Source of the DNA: Tomitella gaofuii
GTDB taxonomy: Bacteria; Actinomycetota; Actinomycetes; Mycobacteriales; Mycobacteriaceae
DNA length: 64,000 nucleotides
Direction: 5' to 3'
NCBI RefSeq assembly: GCF_014126825.1
Contig: NZ_CP059900.1
Location: forward strand, 2,184,954-2,248,953
Below the pieces are notes generated by a model, which was not told where the DNA came from, ran no database searches, and saw only the letters and a program-made list of their open reading frames with translations. The translations under genes and the position numbers were made by a program. Shown piece after piece: positions 9,638 to 20,270 of this stretch (position 1 is the stretch's first letter; every line of letters begins with the position of its first letter).

Positions 9638-10068
9638 CCGGAGGCACGGAACCCGCGGCCGGCAGCGGCGACGCGACGACCGAACAGCGGATCGCGGCCG
9701 CGCGGGCCTACATCGATGCGCTGGTGTCGCATGACGCGTCGGACGTGCGGCTCGCACCCGGCGCGGTGCGCTACGAGGTGGGCGTGAAGACGGGGCGCAG
9801 CGGTGCGCACATCGTCCGGAGCCTCGAGCGCGGTCCGCAGTTCCGGGTGATCTCCGGGGTCCGGGACGTCACCGCGTGGCGTGAGGGCGACACCGTGCGG
9901 ACACGCTACGTCGTCGACACCTCCTTGCTCGGGCTGAACCTCGTGATCGCGCACATCACCGAGGAGTTCGAGGTGCGCGGCGACGGCGCGATCCACCGGA
10001 TCGACGCGCACATCCGCCCCCGTCCGGGGCCGGTGTTCCGACGCCCGGGACGAGGGCGGATGAGCTGA
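9634..10068 (+). CDS. NTF2/SnoaL-like protein, 144 aa
   Basis: Small soluble protein with an alpha-helical start ('[19 protein letters not shown]') followed by beta strands ('[13 protein letters not shown]', '[10 protein letters not shown]', '[10 protein letters not shown]', '[10 protein letters not shown]'), the pattern of cone-shaped NTF2/SnoaL folds. No catalytic residue can be assigned. It overlaps the pyrD stop by 4 bp and is therefore in the lppL-pyrD operon. The C-terminus is Arg/Gly/Pro-rich and runs into a short tandem repeat. Confidence 0.68.
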   Translation: MTGGTEPAAGSGDATTEQRIAAARAYIDALVSHDASDVRLAPGAVRYEVGVKTGRSGAHIVRSLERGPQFRVISGVRDVTAWREGDTVRTRYVVDTSLLGLNLVIAHITEEFEVRGDGAIHRIDAHIRPRPGPVFRRPGRGRMS

Positions 10069-10097
10069 GCGGGCGGATGGGCTGAGCGGGCGGAGGG
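10064..10097 (+). repeat. Degenerate 17-bp tandem repeat at end of NTF2-like gene
   Basis: GCTGAGCGGGCGGATGG (10064-10080) is followed directly by GCTGAGCGGGCGGAGGG (10081-10097), one mismatch. The first copy contains the stop codon of the upstream gene. Probably a slippage duplication in the intergenic tail. Confidence 0.7.
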
Positions 10098-10121
10098 GTT
10101 GAGCCCCGGAAGGCCCCTGCG

Positions 10122-10652
10122 TCAGTTCTGCTCGTAGGTGCCGACGATGTAGGTGCGGGCGATGGCATGGGAGAACAGGTTGAATCCCAGCACGGTCGGC
10201 GTGGCGTCGGCATCGAGGCCCAGGCTCTCCACGTCCACCGCGTGCACGGCGACGTAGTAGTGGTGCGGCCCGTGGCCGGCGGGCGGGGCGGCGCCGATGT
10301 ATCGGGCGGCACCCGCGTCGCTGCGCAACTGGATCGCGCCGTCCGGCAGGCCGGAGCCGGAGTCGTCGCCCGCGCCGGAGGCGAGTGACGTGGTGGCGGC
10401 CGGAATGTCCGCCACCGCCCAGTGCCAGAATCCGGCGGCGGTGGGTGCGTCGGGGTCGTAGACCGTCACGGCGAAGCTCTTGGTTTCGGCGGGGAAACCC
10501 GACCATGCCAACTGCGGCGAGACGTCGTCGCCCCCGGCCCCCATGATCCCGCTGACTTGGGCGCGGGCCAGCGGTCCGCCGTCGGCCACATCCTCGGAGG
10601 TCAGGGTGAAGCCGGGCAGCTTCGGCAGGTCGTCATAGGGATTGCGGCTCAT
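10122..10652 (-). CDS. PEBP family protein (YbhB/Raf kinase inhibitor-like)
   Basis: Phosphatidylethanolamine-binding-protein family, 176 aa, cytosolic, comparable to M. tuberculosis Rv2140c (TB18.6). ATG 10652 is preceded by GGAAGGAACC, a clear ribosome site; a longer frame upstream is spurious. Family marks are '[13 protein letters not shown]' (the DPDxP anion-site loop, about residues 60-72), '[11 protein letters not shown]' and '[13 protein letters not shown]' carrying the conserved histidines. It is transcribed towards the pyrD operon. A ligand-binding or metabolic-regulator role is known for the family, not shown here. Confidence 0.9.
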   Translation of the reverse strand: MSRNPYDDLPKLPGFTLTSEDVADGGPLARAQVSGIMGAGGDDVSPQLAWSGFPAETKSFAVTVYDPDAPTAAGFWHWAVADIPAATTSLASGAGDDSGSGLPDGAIQLRSDAGAARYIGAAPPAGHGPHHYYVAVHAVDVESLGLDADATPTVLGFNLFSHAIARTYIVGTYEQN

Positions 10653-10719
10653 AGCGGTTCCTTCCATGCGGTAGGGGTCGTTCACGGTGGCGGGGTGCCT
10701 GCGGGACAGGTCTCGGGCG

Positions 10720-12102
10720 CTAGCTGTGCCGCAGGAAATGGTCCAGCACCCGGGTGCCGAAACGCAGCGCATCCACGGGGACGCGCTCGTCGACACCATG
10801 GAACAGCGCGGCGAAGTCGAGCTCCGGCGGCAGCTGCAGCGGGGCGAACCCGAAACACCGGATCCCCAGCGTGGCCAGGGCCTTCGCGTCCGTGCCGCCG
10901 GAGAGCATGTAGGGCACCGTCCGGCCCTGCGGGTCGTGCGCGAGGATCGCCGCGTTCATGGCGTCGACCAGGTCCCCGTCGAAGGTGGTCTCGTATGAAT
11001 CGAGGCTGGTAATCCATTCGCGCTCGATGTCGGGGCCGAGGATCTCGTCGAGCTCGGCCTCGAACGCGGCGCGCCGCCCCGGCAGGATCCGGCAGTCCAC
11101 CACTGCCTGCGCGGTCTGCGGGATCACGTTCGCCTTGTACCCGGCGGCGAGCATCGTGGGGTTGGCGGTGTCACGCAGGGTGGCGCCGACGATCCGGGCG
11201 ATGCTGCCGAGCTTGTCGAGCCGCCCGGTGATGTCGTCGGCACCAGGGTCCAGGTCGTATCCGGTCTCGGACGAGACGGCGGCAAGGAACTCGGCGACCG
11301 ACTCCGTCACCACCAGCGGGAACTCGTGCGCGCCGAGCCGGGCCACGGCAGCGGCCAGCGCGGTCACCGCGTTGTCCGCGTGCAGGAACGAACCGTGGCC
11401 GGGACGGGCACGCGCCGTCAGGCGCATCCAGCACAAGCCCTTCTCCGCCGTCTCCACCAGGTACAGCCGCCTGTCGCCGCCCGCACGCGACGGGACGGTC
11501 AGCGAAAAGCCGCCGACCTCGCCCACGGCTTCCGTGACGCCGTCGAACAAGTCCGGCCGGTGCTCCACGAGCCACTGTGCGCCGAACGTGCTGCCGGCCT
11601 CCTCGTCCGCCAGGAAGGCGAACACGATGTCGCGGGGAGGGACGACGCCGGCCCGCTTGTACTGGCGCGCCAGCGCCAGCATCATCCCGACCATGTCCTT
11701 CATGTCCACCGCGCCGCGGCCCCAGACGTAGCCGTCCTGCACCGCGCCGGAAAACGGGTGCACCTGCCAGTCGGCGGCCTCGGCAGGGACCACGTCGAGA
11801 TGCCCGTGCAGCAGCAGGGCGCCCCGCTCCGGGTCCGCGCCCTCGAGACGGGCGAAAACGTTGCCGCGGCCGGGGGCGCCGGATTCGACGTAGGTGGTGG
11901 CGAAACCCGCGTCCTCGAGCTGCGCAGCCACCCACTCGGCCGCCTCGCGCTCCCCCATCGTCGTCTCGGGCTCGCCGGTGTTGGTGGTGTCGAACCGGAT
12001 GAGCCGGCTCACCAGGTCGACGACCTCCGCCGCCGCGGCAGACGCCGCGGCCTCGGTGCCGTTGCCGGAAGGTTGTTCCAGTCCAGGATTGTCCGCGTCC
12101 AC
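10720..12102 (-). CDS. M20 family metallopeptidase (Rv2141c-like)
   Basis: Zinc-dependent peptidase/deacylase of the M20 (DapE/ArgE/CPG2) family, 460 aa. GTG 12102 is chosen because GGAAAGGGGGC stands before it and the longer frame to 12204 is low-complexity. Metal and catalytic motifs are visible: '[11 protein letters not shown]' (His ligand and catalytic Asp, about residue 100), '[10 protein letters not shown]' (bridging Asp), 'LADEEAGS' (catalytic and ligand Glu pair) and a C-terminal '[10 protein letters not shown]' His. The substrate is unknown; DapE2 naming is used for homologues but succinyl-diaminopimelate activity is not shown. Confidence 0.87.
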   Translation of the reverse strand: MDADNPGLEQPSGNGTEAAASAAAAEVVDLVSRLIRFDTTNTGEPETTMGEREAAEWVAAQLEDAGFATTYVESGAPGRGNVFARLEGADPERGALLLHGHLDVVPAEAADWQVHPFSGAVQDGYVWGRGAVDMKDMVGMMLALARQYKRAGVVPPRDIVFAFLADEEAGSTFGAQWLVEHRPDLFDGVTEAVGEVGGFSLTVPSRAGGDRRLYLVETAEKGLCWMRLTARARPGHGSFLHADNAVTALAAAVARLGAHEFPLVVTESVAEFLAAVSSETGYDLDPGADDITGRLDKLGSIARIVGATLRDTANPTMLAAGYKANVIPQTAQAVVDCRILPGRRAAFEAELDEILGPDIEREWITSLDSYETTFDGDLVDAMNAAILAHDPQGRTVPYMLSGGTDAKALATLGIRCFGFAPLQLPPELDFAALFHGVDERVPVDALRFGTRVLDHFLRHS

Positions 12103-12393
12103 GCCCCCTTTCCTACCACCCGGGGCCGAGAGCGGCGCCCGCGCTCCGTAGTCGGCCACGCCCTGCCGCCGGCGACCACCGGATTTGGGATTCGCCTCGG
12201 GCATCGGTTACTCTGATCCGGCAGCAAGCGCAATCCCCGGCAACGGGGATCGGGCACAGCCGTCGCCGGTGCACAGTCGGCAACGATGGCAGGTGCCCGT
12301 TTTGTCTGCTGCGGTCGTCCACTGCTCGTGCAGGTGCGGGTCGGTCCAGGAAGGTCCATCTGGTACGTTGTGTGAGCACGGATGAGTGCGCAA

Positions 12394-12479
12394 GCGCGAG
12401 TGGCGGAATGGCAGACGCGCTAGCTTGAGGTGCTAGTGTCCTATTAATGGACGTGGGGGTTCAAGTCCCCCCTCGCGCA
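12394..12479 (+). tRNA. tRNA-Leu, anticodon GAG
   Basis: An 86-nt class II tRNA. The acceptor stem GCGCGAG (12394-12400) pairs with CTCGCGC (12472-12478) and the discriminator is A. The D arm follows, then anticodon stem CTAGC/GCTAG with loop TTGAGGT, anticodon GAG at 12427-12429. A long variable arm (GTGTCC...GGACGT type) and T arm GGGGG/TTCAAGT/CCCCC complete the cloverleaf. CCA is not encoded. Reads CUC/CUU leucine codons. Confidence 0.97.
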
Positions 12480-12495
12480 CTCTGAGTTGAGACAG

Positions 12496-12536
12496 ACGCA
12501 AACGGCCCCGGATCCCTGATCCGGGGCCGTTTGCGT
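12496..12536 (+). terminator. Strong hairpin terminator after tRNA-Leu
   Basis: A 19-bp perfect stem with a CCT loop: ACGCAAACGGCCCCGGATC pairs with its complement ending at 12536. It begins 17 nt after the tRNA. No long T run follows, as is usual for actinobacterial terminators. Confidence 0.8.
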
Positions 12537-12795
12537 TGTGCCGTAGGCGGGGAGCTGTGGCCCACGGTGGGAACCTCGTCGGTCTGCGAGCCGGGCTGCA
12601 ACCCGCACACCGCTCCGCCACCCGCGGGCCGGTCTGCGCGCCGCACGCCGATTCACCTGGTTGTCCGCGGAGACGCGCTCGCGGGATGCGGAAGGACTCG
12701 CGTACTCCGCATCGCGCCGCTCGCAGCCTGCTGAACGGTGCGCACGCTCGGCACGGAATCGCCCGCGGGGCGCAGAACCGCTCGCGTCGGAAACA
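12537..12795. other. Intergenic stretch, no gene seen
   Basis: GC-rich sequence between the tRNA terminator and the meaB terminator. The frames crossing it are Arg-rich shadows without a ribosome site or recognisable protein. With the two terminators the gene-free span 12480-12856 is about 375 bp. Confidence 0.55.
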
Positions 12796-12837
12796 GCACC
12801 GCCCGCGGACGGTCGTGGTGCCGTCCGCGGGCGGTGC
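12796..12837 (-). terminator. Terminator of the mut-meaB operon
   Basis: A 17-bp perfect inverted repeat, GCACCGCCCGCGGACGG (12796-12812) with its complement at 12821-12837, loop of 8 nt. Read on the minus strand it starts 19 nt after the meaB stop and is followed by TGTTT. Confidence 0.75.
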
Positions 12838-12856
12838 CGTCGCCGGAGTACCGGGC

Positions 12857-13866
12857 TTACCGGCCGTCGAACGCGTCGAGGATCGCCTGCGACGCCAGCG
12901 CCGCGGTGAGTGTGCCCGCCCGCACGCGCTCTTCGACGTCGCCGCGCGCGGCACGGACCCCGGGGTTGTGCAGCAGCCGGTCCAGAAGCTGCTCGTGCAC
13001 CATCGACCACGTCCAGTCCACCTGCTGGCGTGCGCGTTTGGCCTCGAACTCGCCGGCGTCCCTGAGCACCTGGGCGTGCTGCTCGACGGTGTTCCAGAAC
13101 TCGTCGATGCCCGTGCCCTCGCGTCCGCTCATGGTGATCACCGGCGGCTGCCACAGTGCGTCGTGCGGGTGCACCAGCGACAGCGCGCCGGCGAGCTCGC
13201 GCGCTGTGCGTTTGGCCTCGATGACGAACTTGCCGTCGGCCTTGTTGACCGCCACCAGGTCCGCCAGCTCCAGCACGCCCTTCTTGATGCCCTGCAGCTG
13301 GTCGCCGGTGCGCGAGAGTGTGAGGAAGCAGAAGATGTCGGTCATGTTCGCCACCGTCACCTCGGACTGGCCCACGCCGACCGTCTCCACCAGCACCACG
13401 TCGTATCCCGCCGCCTCCAGCAGGACGATGGTCTCCCGGGTGGCCTTGGCGACCCCGCCGAGCGTTCCGGCGGTGGGCGACGGACGGATGTAGGCCTCGG
13501 GGCTGGCGGACAGCCGCCCCATCCGGGTCTTGTCGCCCAGGATCGAGCCGCCGGTGCGGGTCGATGACGGGTCCACGGCCAGCACGGCCACCTTGTGCCC
13601 CTGCTCGATCAGGTGGCTTCCCAACGCGTCGATGAAGGTGGACTTGCCCACCCCCGGAACGCCGGTGATGCCGACGCGGTGCGCGCCGCCCGACTCGGGC
13701 AGGAGCTCCATCAGAAGCTCCTGTGCGAGGGCCCGGTGGTCCACCCGGGCCGACTCGACGAGGGTGATCGCGCGGGACAGGTCGGCCCGGCGGCCGTTCC
13801 GGATGCCTTCCGCCAGGGCGCCGACGTCGATGGCCGGGCGCGATGGTGCTGCAGACATCGGCCGGA

Positions 13867-13870
<4 letters not shown>
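12857..13870 (-). CDS. meaB: Methylmalonyl-CoA mutase-associated GTPase MeaB
   Basis: G-protein chaperone that gates adenosylcobalamin loading and protects methylmalonyl-CoA mutase; 337 aa. GTG 13870 overlaps the mutB stop (GTGA); an internal ATG four codons later is an alternative. The P-loop [12 protein letters not shown] is at residues 67-78, switch-region '[18 protein letters not shown]' follows, and the base-specificity motif is NKAD in '[10 protein letters not shown]' near residue 210. The C-terminal helix pair needed for dimerisation is present. In M. tuberculosis mazEF4 lies between mutB and meaB; here the genes overlap directly. Confidence 0.95.
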
Positions 13871-16137
<2,267 letters not shown>

Positions 16138-16139
16138 GC

Positions 16140-18035
16140 TCACTTCACTCCCAGCGCGTCGAGGAGGCCGGCGAGGGTCTCGACGGCGTCGATCTTCATG
16201 GTCAGGAAGCCGTCCGGGCGCTCCCCCGCCTCGTGCGGCCATGCCTTCTCCGGCCCGGCCAGCAGGACCTTGCCGGCCCCGGCCGCACGCAGGGCGGCCG
16301 CGGTGGCCGGCGCCTCGTCGGCGTAGCGGGCGTCGGTGCCGCAGATCACGGCGACGGCGGGCGCCGTGTCGCCGAGCGATGCGAGCGCGTCGCTGAGCGA
16401 GTCCGCCGTGACGGTGCCGGTGCTCTCGGCGGCGATGCCGCCGGAGGCCAGCAGGTTCGAGGCGAAGCTGGTGCGCACGTTGTGCTCGGACAGCGGCCCG
16501 AGCGCCACGAGCACGGCCCGCGGCCGGGCGCCCTGCGCGGCGAGGTGCGCGTCCGAGCGGTCGCGCAGCGCCTCGAACGGGGCGGCGTAGCGGCGGACCC
16601 CGGCCAGCCGCGGCTCTCCCGGCGCCGGCACCGGCTCGTCGAGGTTCGGGAACTCGTTGACCCCGGTCACGGCGGTGGCCCGGTGGGCGATGTCCGCCTC
16701 GCGGCGCGTGGCCAGGGCGTCGATGCGTCCGCCGAGGGACCCCGACGCGACGCCCGCGCGGAAGCCGCCGTCGGCCTCGATCCGCTGGAAGTCCGACCAT
16801 GCGATGCGCGCGAGGTCGGCGGTGAGCGACTCGACGTACCAGGACCCTCCCGCAGGGTCGAGCACCTGGCCCAGGTGCGACTCTTCGAGCAGCAACAGCT
16901 GCGTGTTGCGCGCGATGCGGCCGGCGAACGACTCGGAGGTGCCGAGCGCGCCGGCGGGCAGTGCGGCGTCGAAGGGCAGCACGGTGACCTTGTCCGCCCC
17001 GCCGACGCCGGCGCCGAACGTGGCGAGCGTCGTGCGCAGCATGTTCACCCACGGATCCCGGCGGCTGAGCATCGCGGCCGAGGTCACCGCGTGCTGCGGC
17101 GCCGCGCCGGCCTCCGGCGCCCCGAGCACCTGGGCCACCCGCGCCCACAGGCGGCGCGCGGCGCGGAACTTGGCGATGGACGCGAACTGGTCGTCGGTCG
17201 CCGCCAGCCGGAAACTCGATCTGGCCGAGGGCGGCAGCGGTCGTGAGCCCGCGCGCGGTCAGGTCGCGCATGTGCTCGACGCCGGCGGCGATCGCCGCGC
17301 CGAGCTCCTGCGCGTCGGAGGCGCCGCGGTGGTGGAAGGCGGTGCCGTCGACGGTGACGGAGCGGATGGCGCCGGGCGCGCGTGCGCGTCCGCGGCGAGC
17401 ACGGCCAGCGCGTCGGCGCCGGTGCTCTCGCTTCCGGAGGTGAACAGGTCGCTCAGCGGCGCCGCCCCCAGGCTCGCGCGGACGGCGTCGGGACGCTCCG
17501 CGGGCGCGTCGTCGAGCAGGGCGAACAGTGCGCGGGCCGCGTCGGCGGTCGCGACTCCCGCATCGAGGGCCACCGGGGCCAGATCGAGGTGCACGCCGCG
17601 CAGCACTGCCGGGAGGTCGCCCGGAGCGATCTCCCCGGGGCCCATCGCCAGCGTGACCGCGCTGACGCCGTTCGCCAGTGCGTCGAGAATCCGTTCGTTC
17701 AGTGCCGCAGCACCGGCCGCGTCGTCGCTGCCGCCGCCGAAGCGTGCGTCGACCAGCCAGCCGACGGTGACGTCGCGGGTGGCGTCGCCGCCGCGCACGT
17801 AGGGGAAGCCGCCCGGCAGGGGCTGCTCGGGCCGCTCATCGGCCGCGGTGTAGAGCGGCGCCACCTCCGCGCCGTCGTACGTCGTGGCCCGGAGAAGCTC
17901 TTCCGGGCCCGCGGGCAGGTCCGCGGGGTCGATTCTGCGCCCCTTCGCGAGCACCGCCGCGGCCGCTGTGCGCCACGCGGAGTAGCCGGGGTCGTCGGGT
18001 GCGCTCACCGTCGCGCCGGTCGTCGAATCCGTCAT
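16140..18035 (-). pseudogene. mutA: Methylmalonyl-CoA mutase small subunit, interrupted by two compensating frameshifts
   Basis: Small subunit of the mutase heterodimer, recognisable over its whole length (about 632 codons, normal for the family), but not in one frame. From ATG 18035 the frame reads normally ('AWRTAAAAVLAKGRRID', '[12 protein letters not shown]'). Near 17374-17376 one C seems to be missing in the coding strand (CGCGCCCGG where CGCGCCCCGG would keep frame), so residues such as '[20 protein letters not shown]' appear in the next frame. Near 17209-17214 one extra base returns to the first frame ('[15 protein letters not shown]', '[18 protein letters not shown]', '[18 protein letters not shown]'). 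Unrepaired, translation stops at 17259. Coding quality is high on both sides, so sequencing errors or a very recent mutation are both possible. It is co-transcribed with mutB. Confidence 0.82.
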
Positions 18036-18168
18036 TTCGCCGATGTTAGTCGGAGTACCTACTGTCGCCCTCCCCCGGTCTCGCTTCCGGTGGAGGGCGC
18101 GTACGCACGAGTTTTGTTACCGGCGGGTAGATGATCCGGGCGGGCGATGCCGCGTATTCTTGTCGATC

Positions 18169-18937
18169 GTGGATTCCCCCGGGCTCGAGCGGCGTTGCGC
18201 GCGTGCCGCCCCGTCGCCGGCGGCGCGGGTCCGTGCCGGGCTGTCGCCGCGGACGCCGGCCGGCCGCCGCCGCATCGCCGCGCTGGCGTTCTTCGCGACC
18301 GTCGTCGTCGCGCGGCGGTGCTGGGGCCCGGGTTGTCGCCGGATTCGCTGGCCGGGTGGTCCGCGGGGCGGGCTGGTGGTTTCCGGTCGTGTTCGTGGCG
18401 GTGCACGCTGTGGTGTGCACCGCTCCGGTGCCGCGCACCGCGTTCACCGTCGCGGCGGGCGTGCTGTTCGCGCCGCTGTGGGGCGTGGTCCTGGCGCTGA
18501 CGGGCAGCGTGCTCGCCGCGCTGATGACGCTGCTGGCGGGGCGGTCGCTCGGCCGGGACGCCGTCCACGCCCGGCTCACGCATCCGGCCGTGCGGCGGGT
18601 CGACGAGCGGCTGCGCCGGCGCGGCTGGCTCGCCGTCGGATCGCTGCGCCTGATCCCGGTGGTGCCGTTCTCGGTGCTCAACTACTGCTGCTCGGTGTCC
18701 GGGGTGCGGGTGCTGCCCTTCCTGGCGGCCACGGTGGTGGGCAGTCTGCCGGGGACGGTGGCGGTCGTGTACTTCGGCCACGCGGTGAGCACCGGCGGCG
18801 ACTGGACCTCGCTCGCCCTCACCGCGGCGGCGGTCGGTGTCGGGGTGCTGGGTCTGATCGTCGACGCGCGGCTGGACGCGGGGGCGGTCCGGTCCGGCCG
18901 GGAGGGACGCGATCCGGCGTCAAGCGGCGTGGCTTGA
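18169..18937 (+). CDS. VTT (DedA/TVP38-like) membrane protein, N-terminal part frameshifted (Rv1491c-like)
   Basis: Polytopic membrane protein of the SNARE-associated/VTT superfamily, thought to move lipids between leaflets. From about 18375 the frame ending at 18937 is clear: 'WWFPVVFVAVHAVV', 'PRTAFTVAAGVLFAPLWG', 'GSLRLIPVVPFSVLNYCCSV', 'AATVVGSLPGTVAVVYFGHA'. Upstream the natural sequence is split. 'RRRIAALAFFATVVVA' (first helix) lies in the frame of GTG 18169, and 'AAVLGPGLSPDSLAGWSAG' lies in a third frame. Two single-base deletions, near 18311-18316 and 18366-18374, would explain this. If they are real, a shorter product must start inside the last frame. The gene diverges from mutA, as in M. 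tuberculosis. Confidence 0.6.
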
Positions 18938-18961
18938 TCCCAGTCAGTCAAGGCATCTGTC

Positions 18962-18990
18962 TTTACCGCACAGAGTTAAGGATGTAGGGT
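18962..18990 (+). promoter_or_regulatory. Candidate promoter for the SatD-like/HTH operon
   Basis: TTTACC (18962-18967), a 17-bp spacer, then TAGGGT (18985-18990), a good housekeeping-sigma -10 for this group. It would give a 5' leader of about 72 nt before ATG 19069. TTGACT right after (18990-18995) is an alternative -35 without a convincing -10. Confidence 0.45.
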
Positions 18991-19068
18991 TGACTCAGGC
19001 GGCAATGGTATGGCCGCCTTCGCCCGCGTCCGCCGGGTGGGCCGACACGTTCCGGGAGGACCTCGACG

Positions 19069-19650
19069 ATGTTCGTTCTCACCGTAGACCAGCGGCGCAG
19101 CCGGCGTGACAAGGATCGCGTCGAGGCCCTGCTGCCGGAGGTCAACAGAGCCCCCCTGCTGCGGCGGTTCGAACGCACCGCCGGCGACGAGGTGCAGGCG
19201 GTCACGGACAACCCCCGCCTGGTGGTGACGCTGGCCCTCGACCTGCTCCGCCGCAAGCACTGGAGCGTCGGCATCGGTATCGGCGCAGTGGACCTGCCGC
19301 TGCCGGAGAGCACGCGCGCGGGCCGGGGCAGGGCGTTCGAGGCGGCGCGGACCGCGGTCGAGGCAGCGAAATCGGCCCAGGTCCCCGTCGCCGTCGCCGG
19401 CCCGGACGCCGCCAGGGCCGAATCGGCGCAGACGGCGATGGTGCTCACCGGCCTGGTGATCGTACGGCGTTCCGCGCAGGGCCACACGGCAGTGGGACTG
19501 ATGGATCGCGGACTCACCCAGTCCGAGGCGGCGGAGATTCTCGGCATCACCAAACAGGCGGTGTCCCAGCGCCTGGCCACCGCCGCATGGCAGCCGGAGG
19601 TCGCCGGCCGGGTCCTCGCCGAGCGCATGCTGCGGGAGGCGGACCGGTGA
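19069..19650 (+). CDS. SatD-like domain protein with C-terminal helix-turn-helix
   Basis: 193-aa cytosolic protein. ATG 19069 is preceded by GGGAGGA. Residues 1-100 resemble the SatD family: 'VLTVDQRRSRRDKDRVEAL' in place of the usual strand-plus-basic segment, then 'RRFERTAGDEVQAVTDNP' (GDE motif), 'SVGIGIGAVDLPLPESTRAG' and 'GRAFEAARTAVEAAK'. Residues 145-175 form a helix-turn-helix ('LTQSEAAEILGITKQAVSQR'). This suggests a sensor or regulator that binds DNA. It overlaps the next gene by 4 bp (GTGA), so the two probably act together. Family assignment is from pattern memory; ligand and target are unknown. Confidence 0.65.
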   Translation: MFVLTVDQRRSRRDKDRVEALLPEVNRAPLLRRFERTAGDEVQAVTDNPRLVVTLALDLLRRKHWSVGIGIGAVDLPLPESTRAGRGRAFEAARTAVEAAKSAQVPVAVAGPDAARAESAQTAMVLTGLVIVRRSAQGHTAVGLMDRGLTQSEAAEILGITKQAVSQRLATAAWQPEVAGRVLAERMLREADR

Positions 19651-20270
19651 TCGCGGCGGCGCTCTCCCTGCTCGGCGCGATCGTCGTGGCGGCCGTCATC
19701 GCGCGCATCCCCGGTCTGCGGCGGCCCGGGGCGACGGCCGCCCTGGGCGCATTGACGGTGGCGCTGCTGGTGGCCGCGGCGCTGTGCGCGCGGGCGGCCG
19801 GGTCGGTGACAGGCGCCGCGCAGGTGGCGGCGTACGTGCTCACGGTCGCCGCGGCCGCGCTGTCCGCGGACGTGATCGTGCGGACGGTGTTCGACGTGGG
19901 GATGGTCCGGCGCTGGGCGAGCGCCCCGCCCCCGGCGGACCGGGAGGCGAGCGATGCGGCCAGTACCGATGATGCCGTCCGTGTCGATGATGCCGCCGGG
20001 GCGACCGGCACCGACGACTCCGCCGACGCAGGCCGCCCCGGCCCTTTGCGCGGCGGCCTGGCCATCGGGGTGCTCGAGCGCACCGCAGTGACGGTGGCGG
20101 TGCTCGCCGGCTGGCCGGGCGGGATCGCCGTCGTGCTGGCCGTCAAGGGCCTGGCGCGCTATCCGGAGCTGCGCGAACCCGACGCCTCCGAGCAGTTCAT
20201 CATCGGCACCTTCACCAGCGTGCTGTTCTCACTCGCCGTCGCGGGAGTCGGGATCATGCTGGTCCGGTAG
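19647..20270 (+). CDS. Membrane protein, partner of the SatD-like regulator
   Basis: 207 aa, GTG start overlapping the previous stop. Three hydrophobic segments in the first 85 residues ('ALSLLGAIVVAAVIARIPGL', 'ALGALTVALLVAAALCARAA', 'AAYVLTVAAAALSADVIVRT'), then an acidic Ala/Asp/Thr linker (about 95-135). Two more hydrophobic segments follow; 'PELREPDASEQFIIGTFTSV' before the last helix looks conserved. I do not recognise an enzyme. The last 42 bp overlap the 3' end of the convergent SPFH gene. Confidence 0.65.
   Translation: MIAAALSLLGAIVVAAVIARIPGLRRPGATAALGALTVALLVAAALCARAAGSVTGAAQVAAYVLTVAAAALSADVIVRTVFDVGMVRRWASAPPPADREASDAASTDDAVRVDDAAGATGTDDSADAGRPGPLRGGLAIGVLERTAVTVAVLAGWPGGIAVVLAVKGLARYPELREPDASEQFIIGTFTSVLFSLAVAGVGIMLVR

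Noticed and set aside
12394-12479. tRNA-associated integration (genomic island) site
   Set aside because: No integrase, no repeated tRNA 3' end and no change of gene character on either side.
18036-18168. Cobalamin riboswitch upstream of mutA
   Set aside because: The 133-bp gap is too short for the full element with promoter and lacks a recognisable B12 box.
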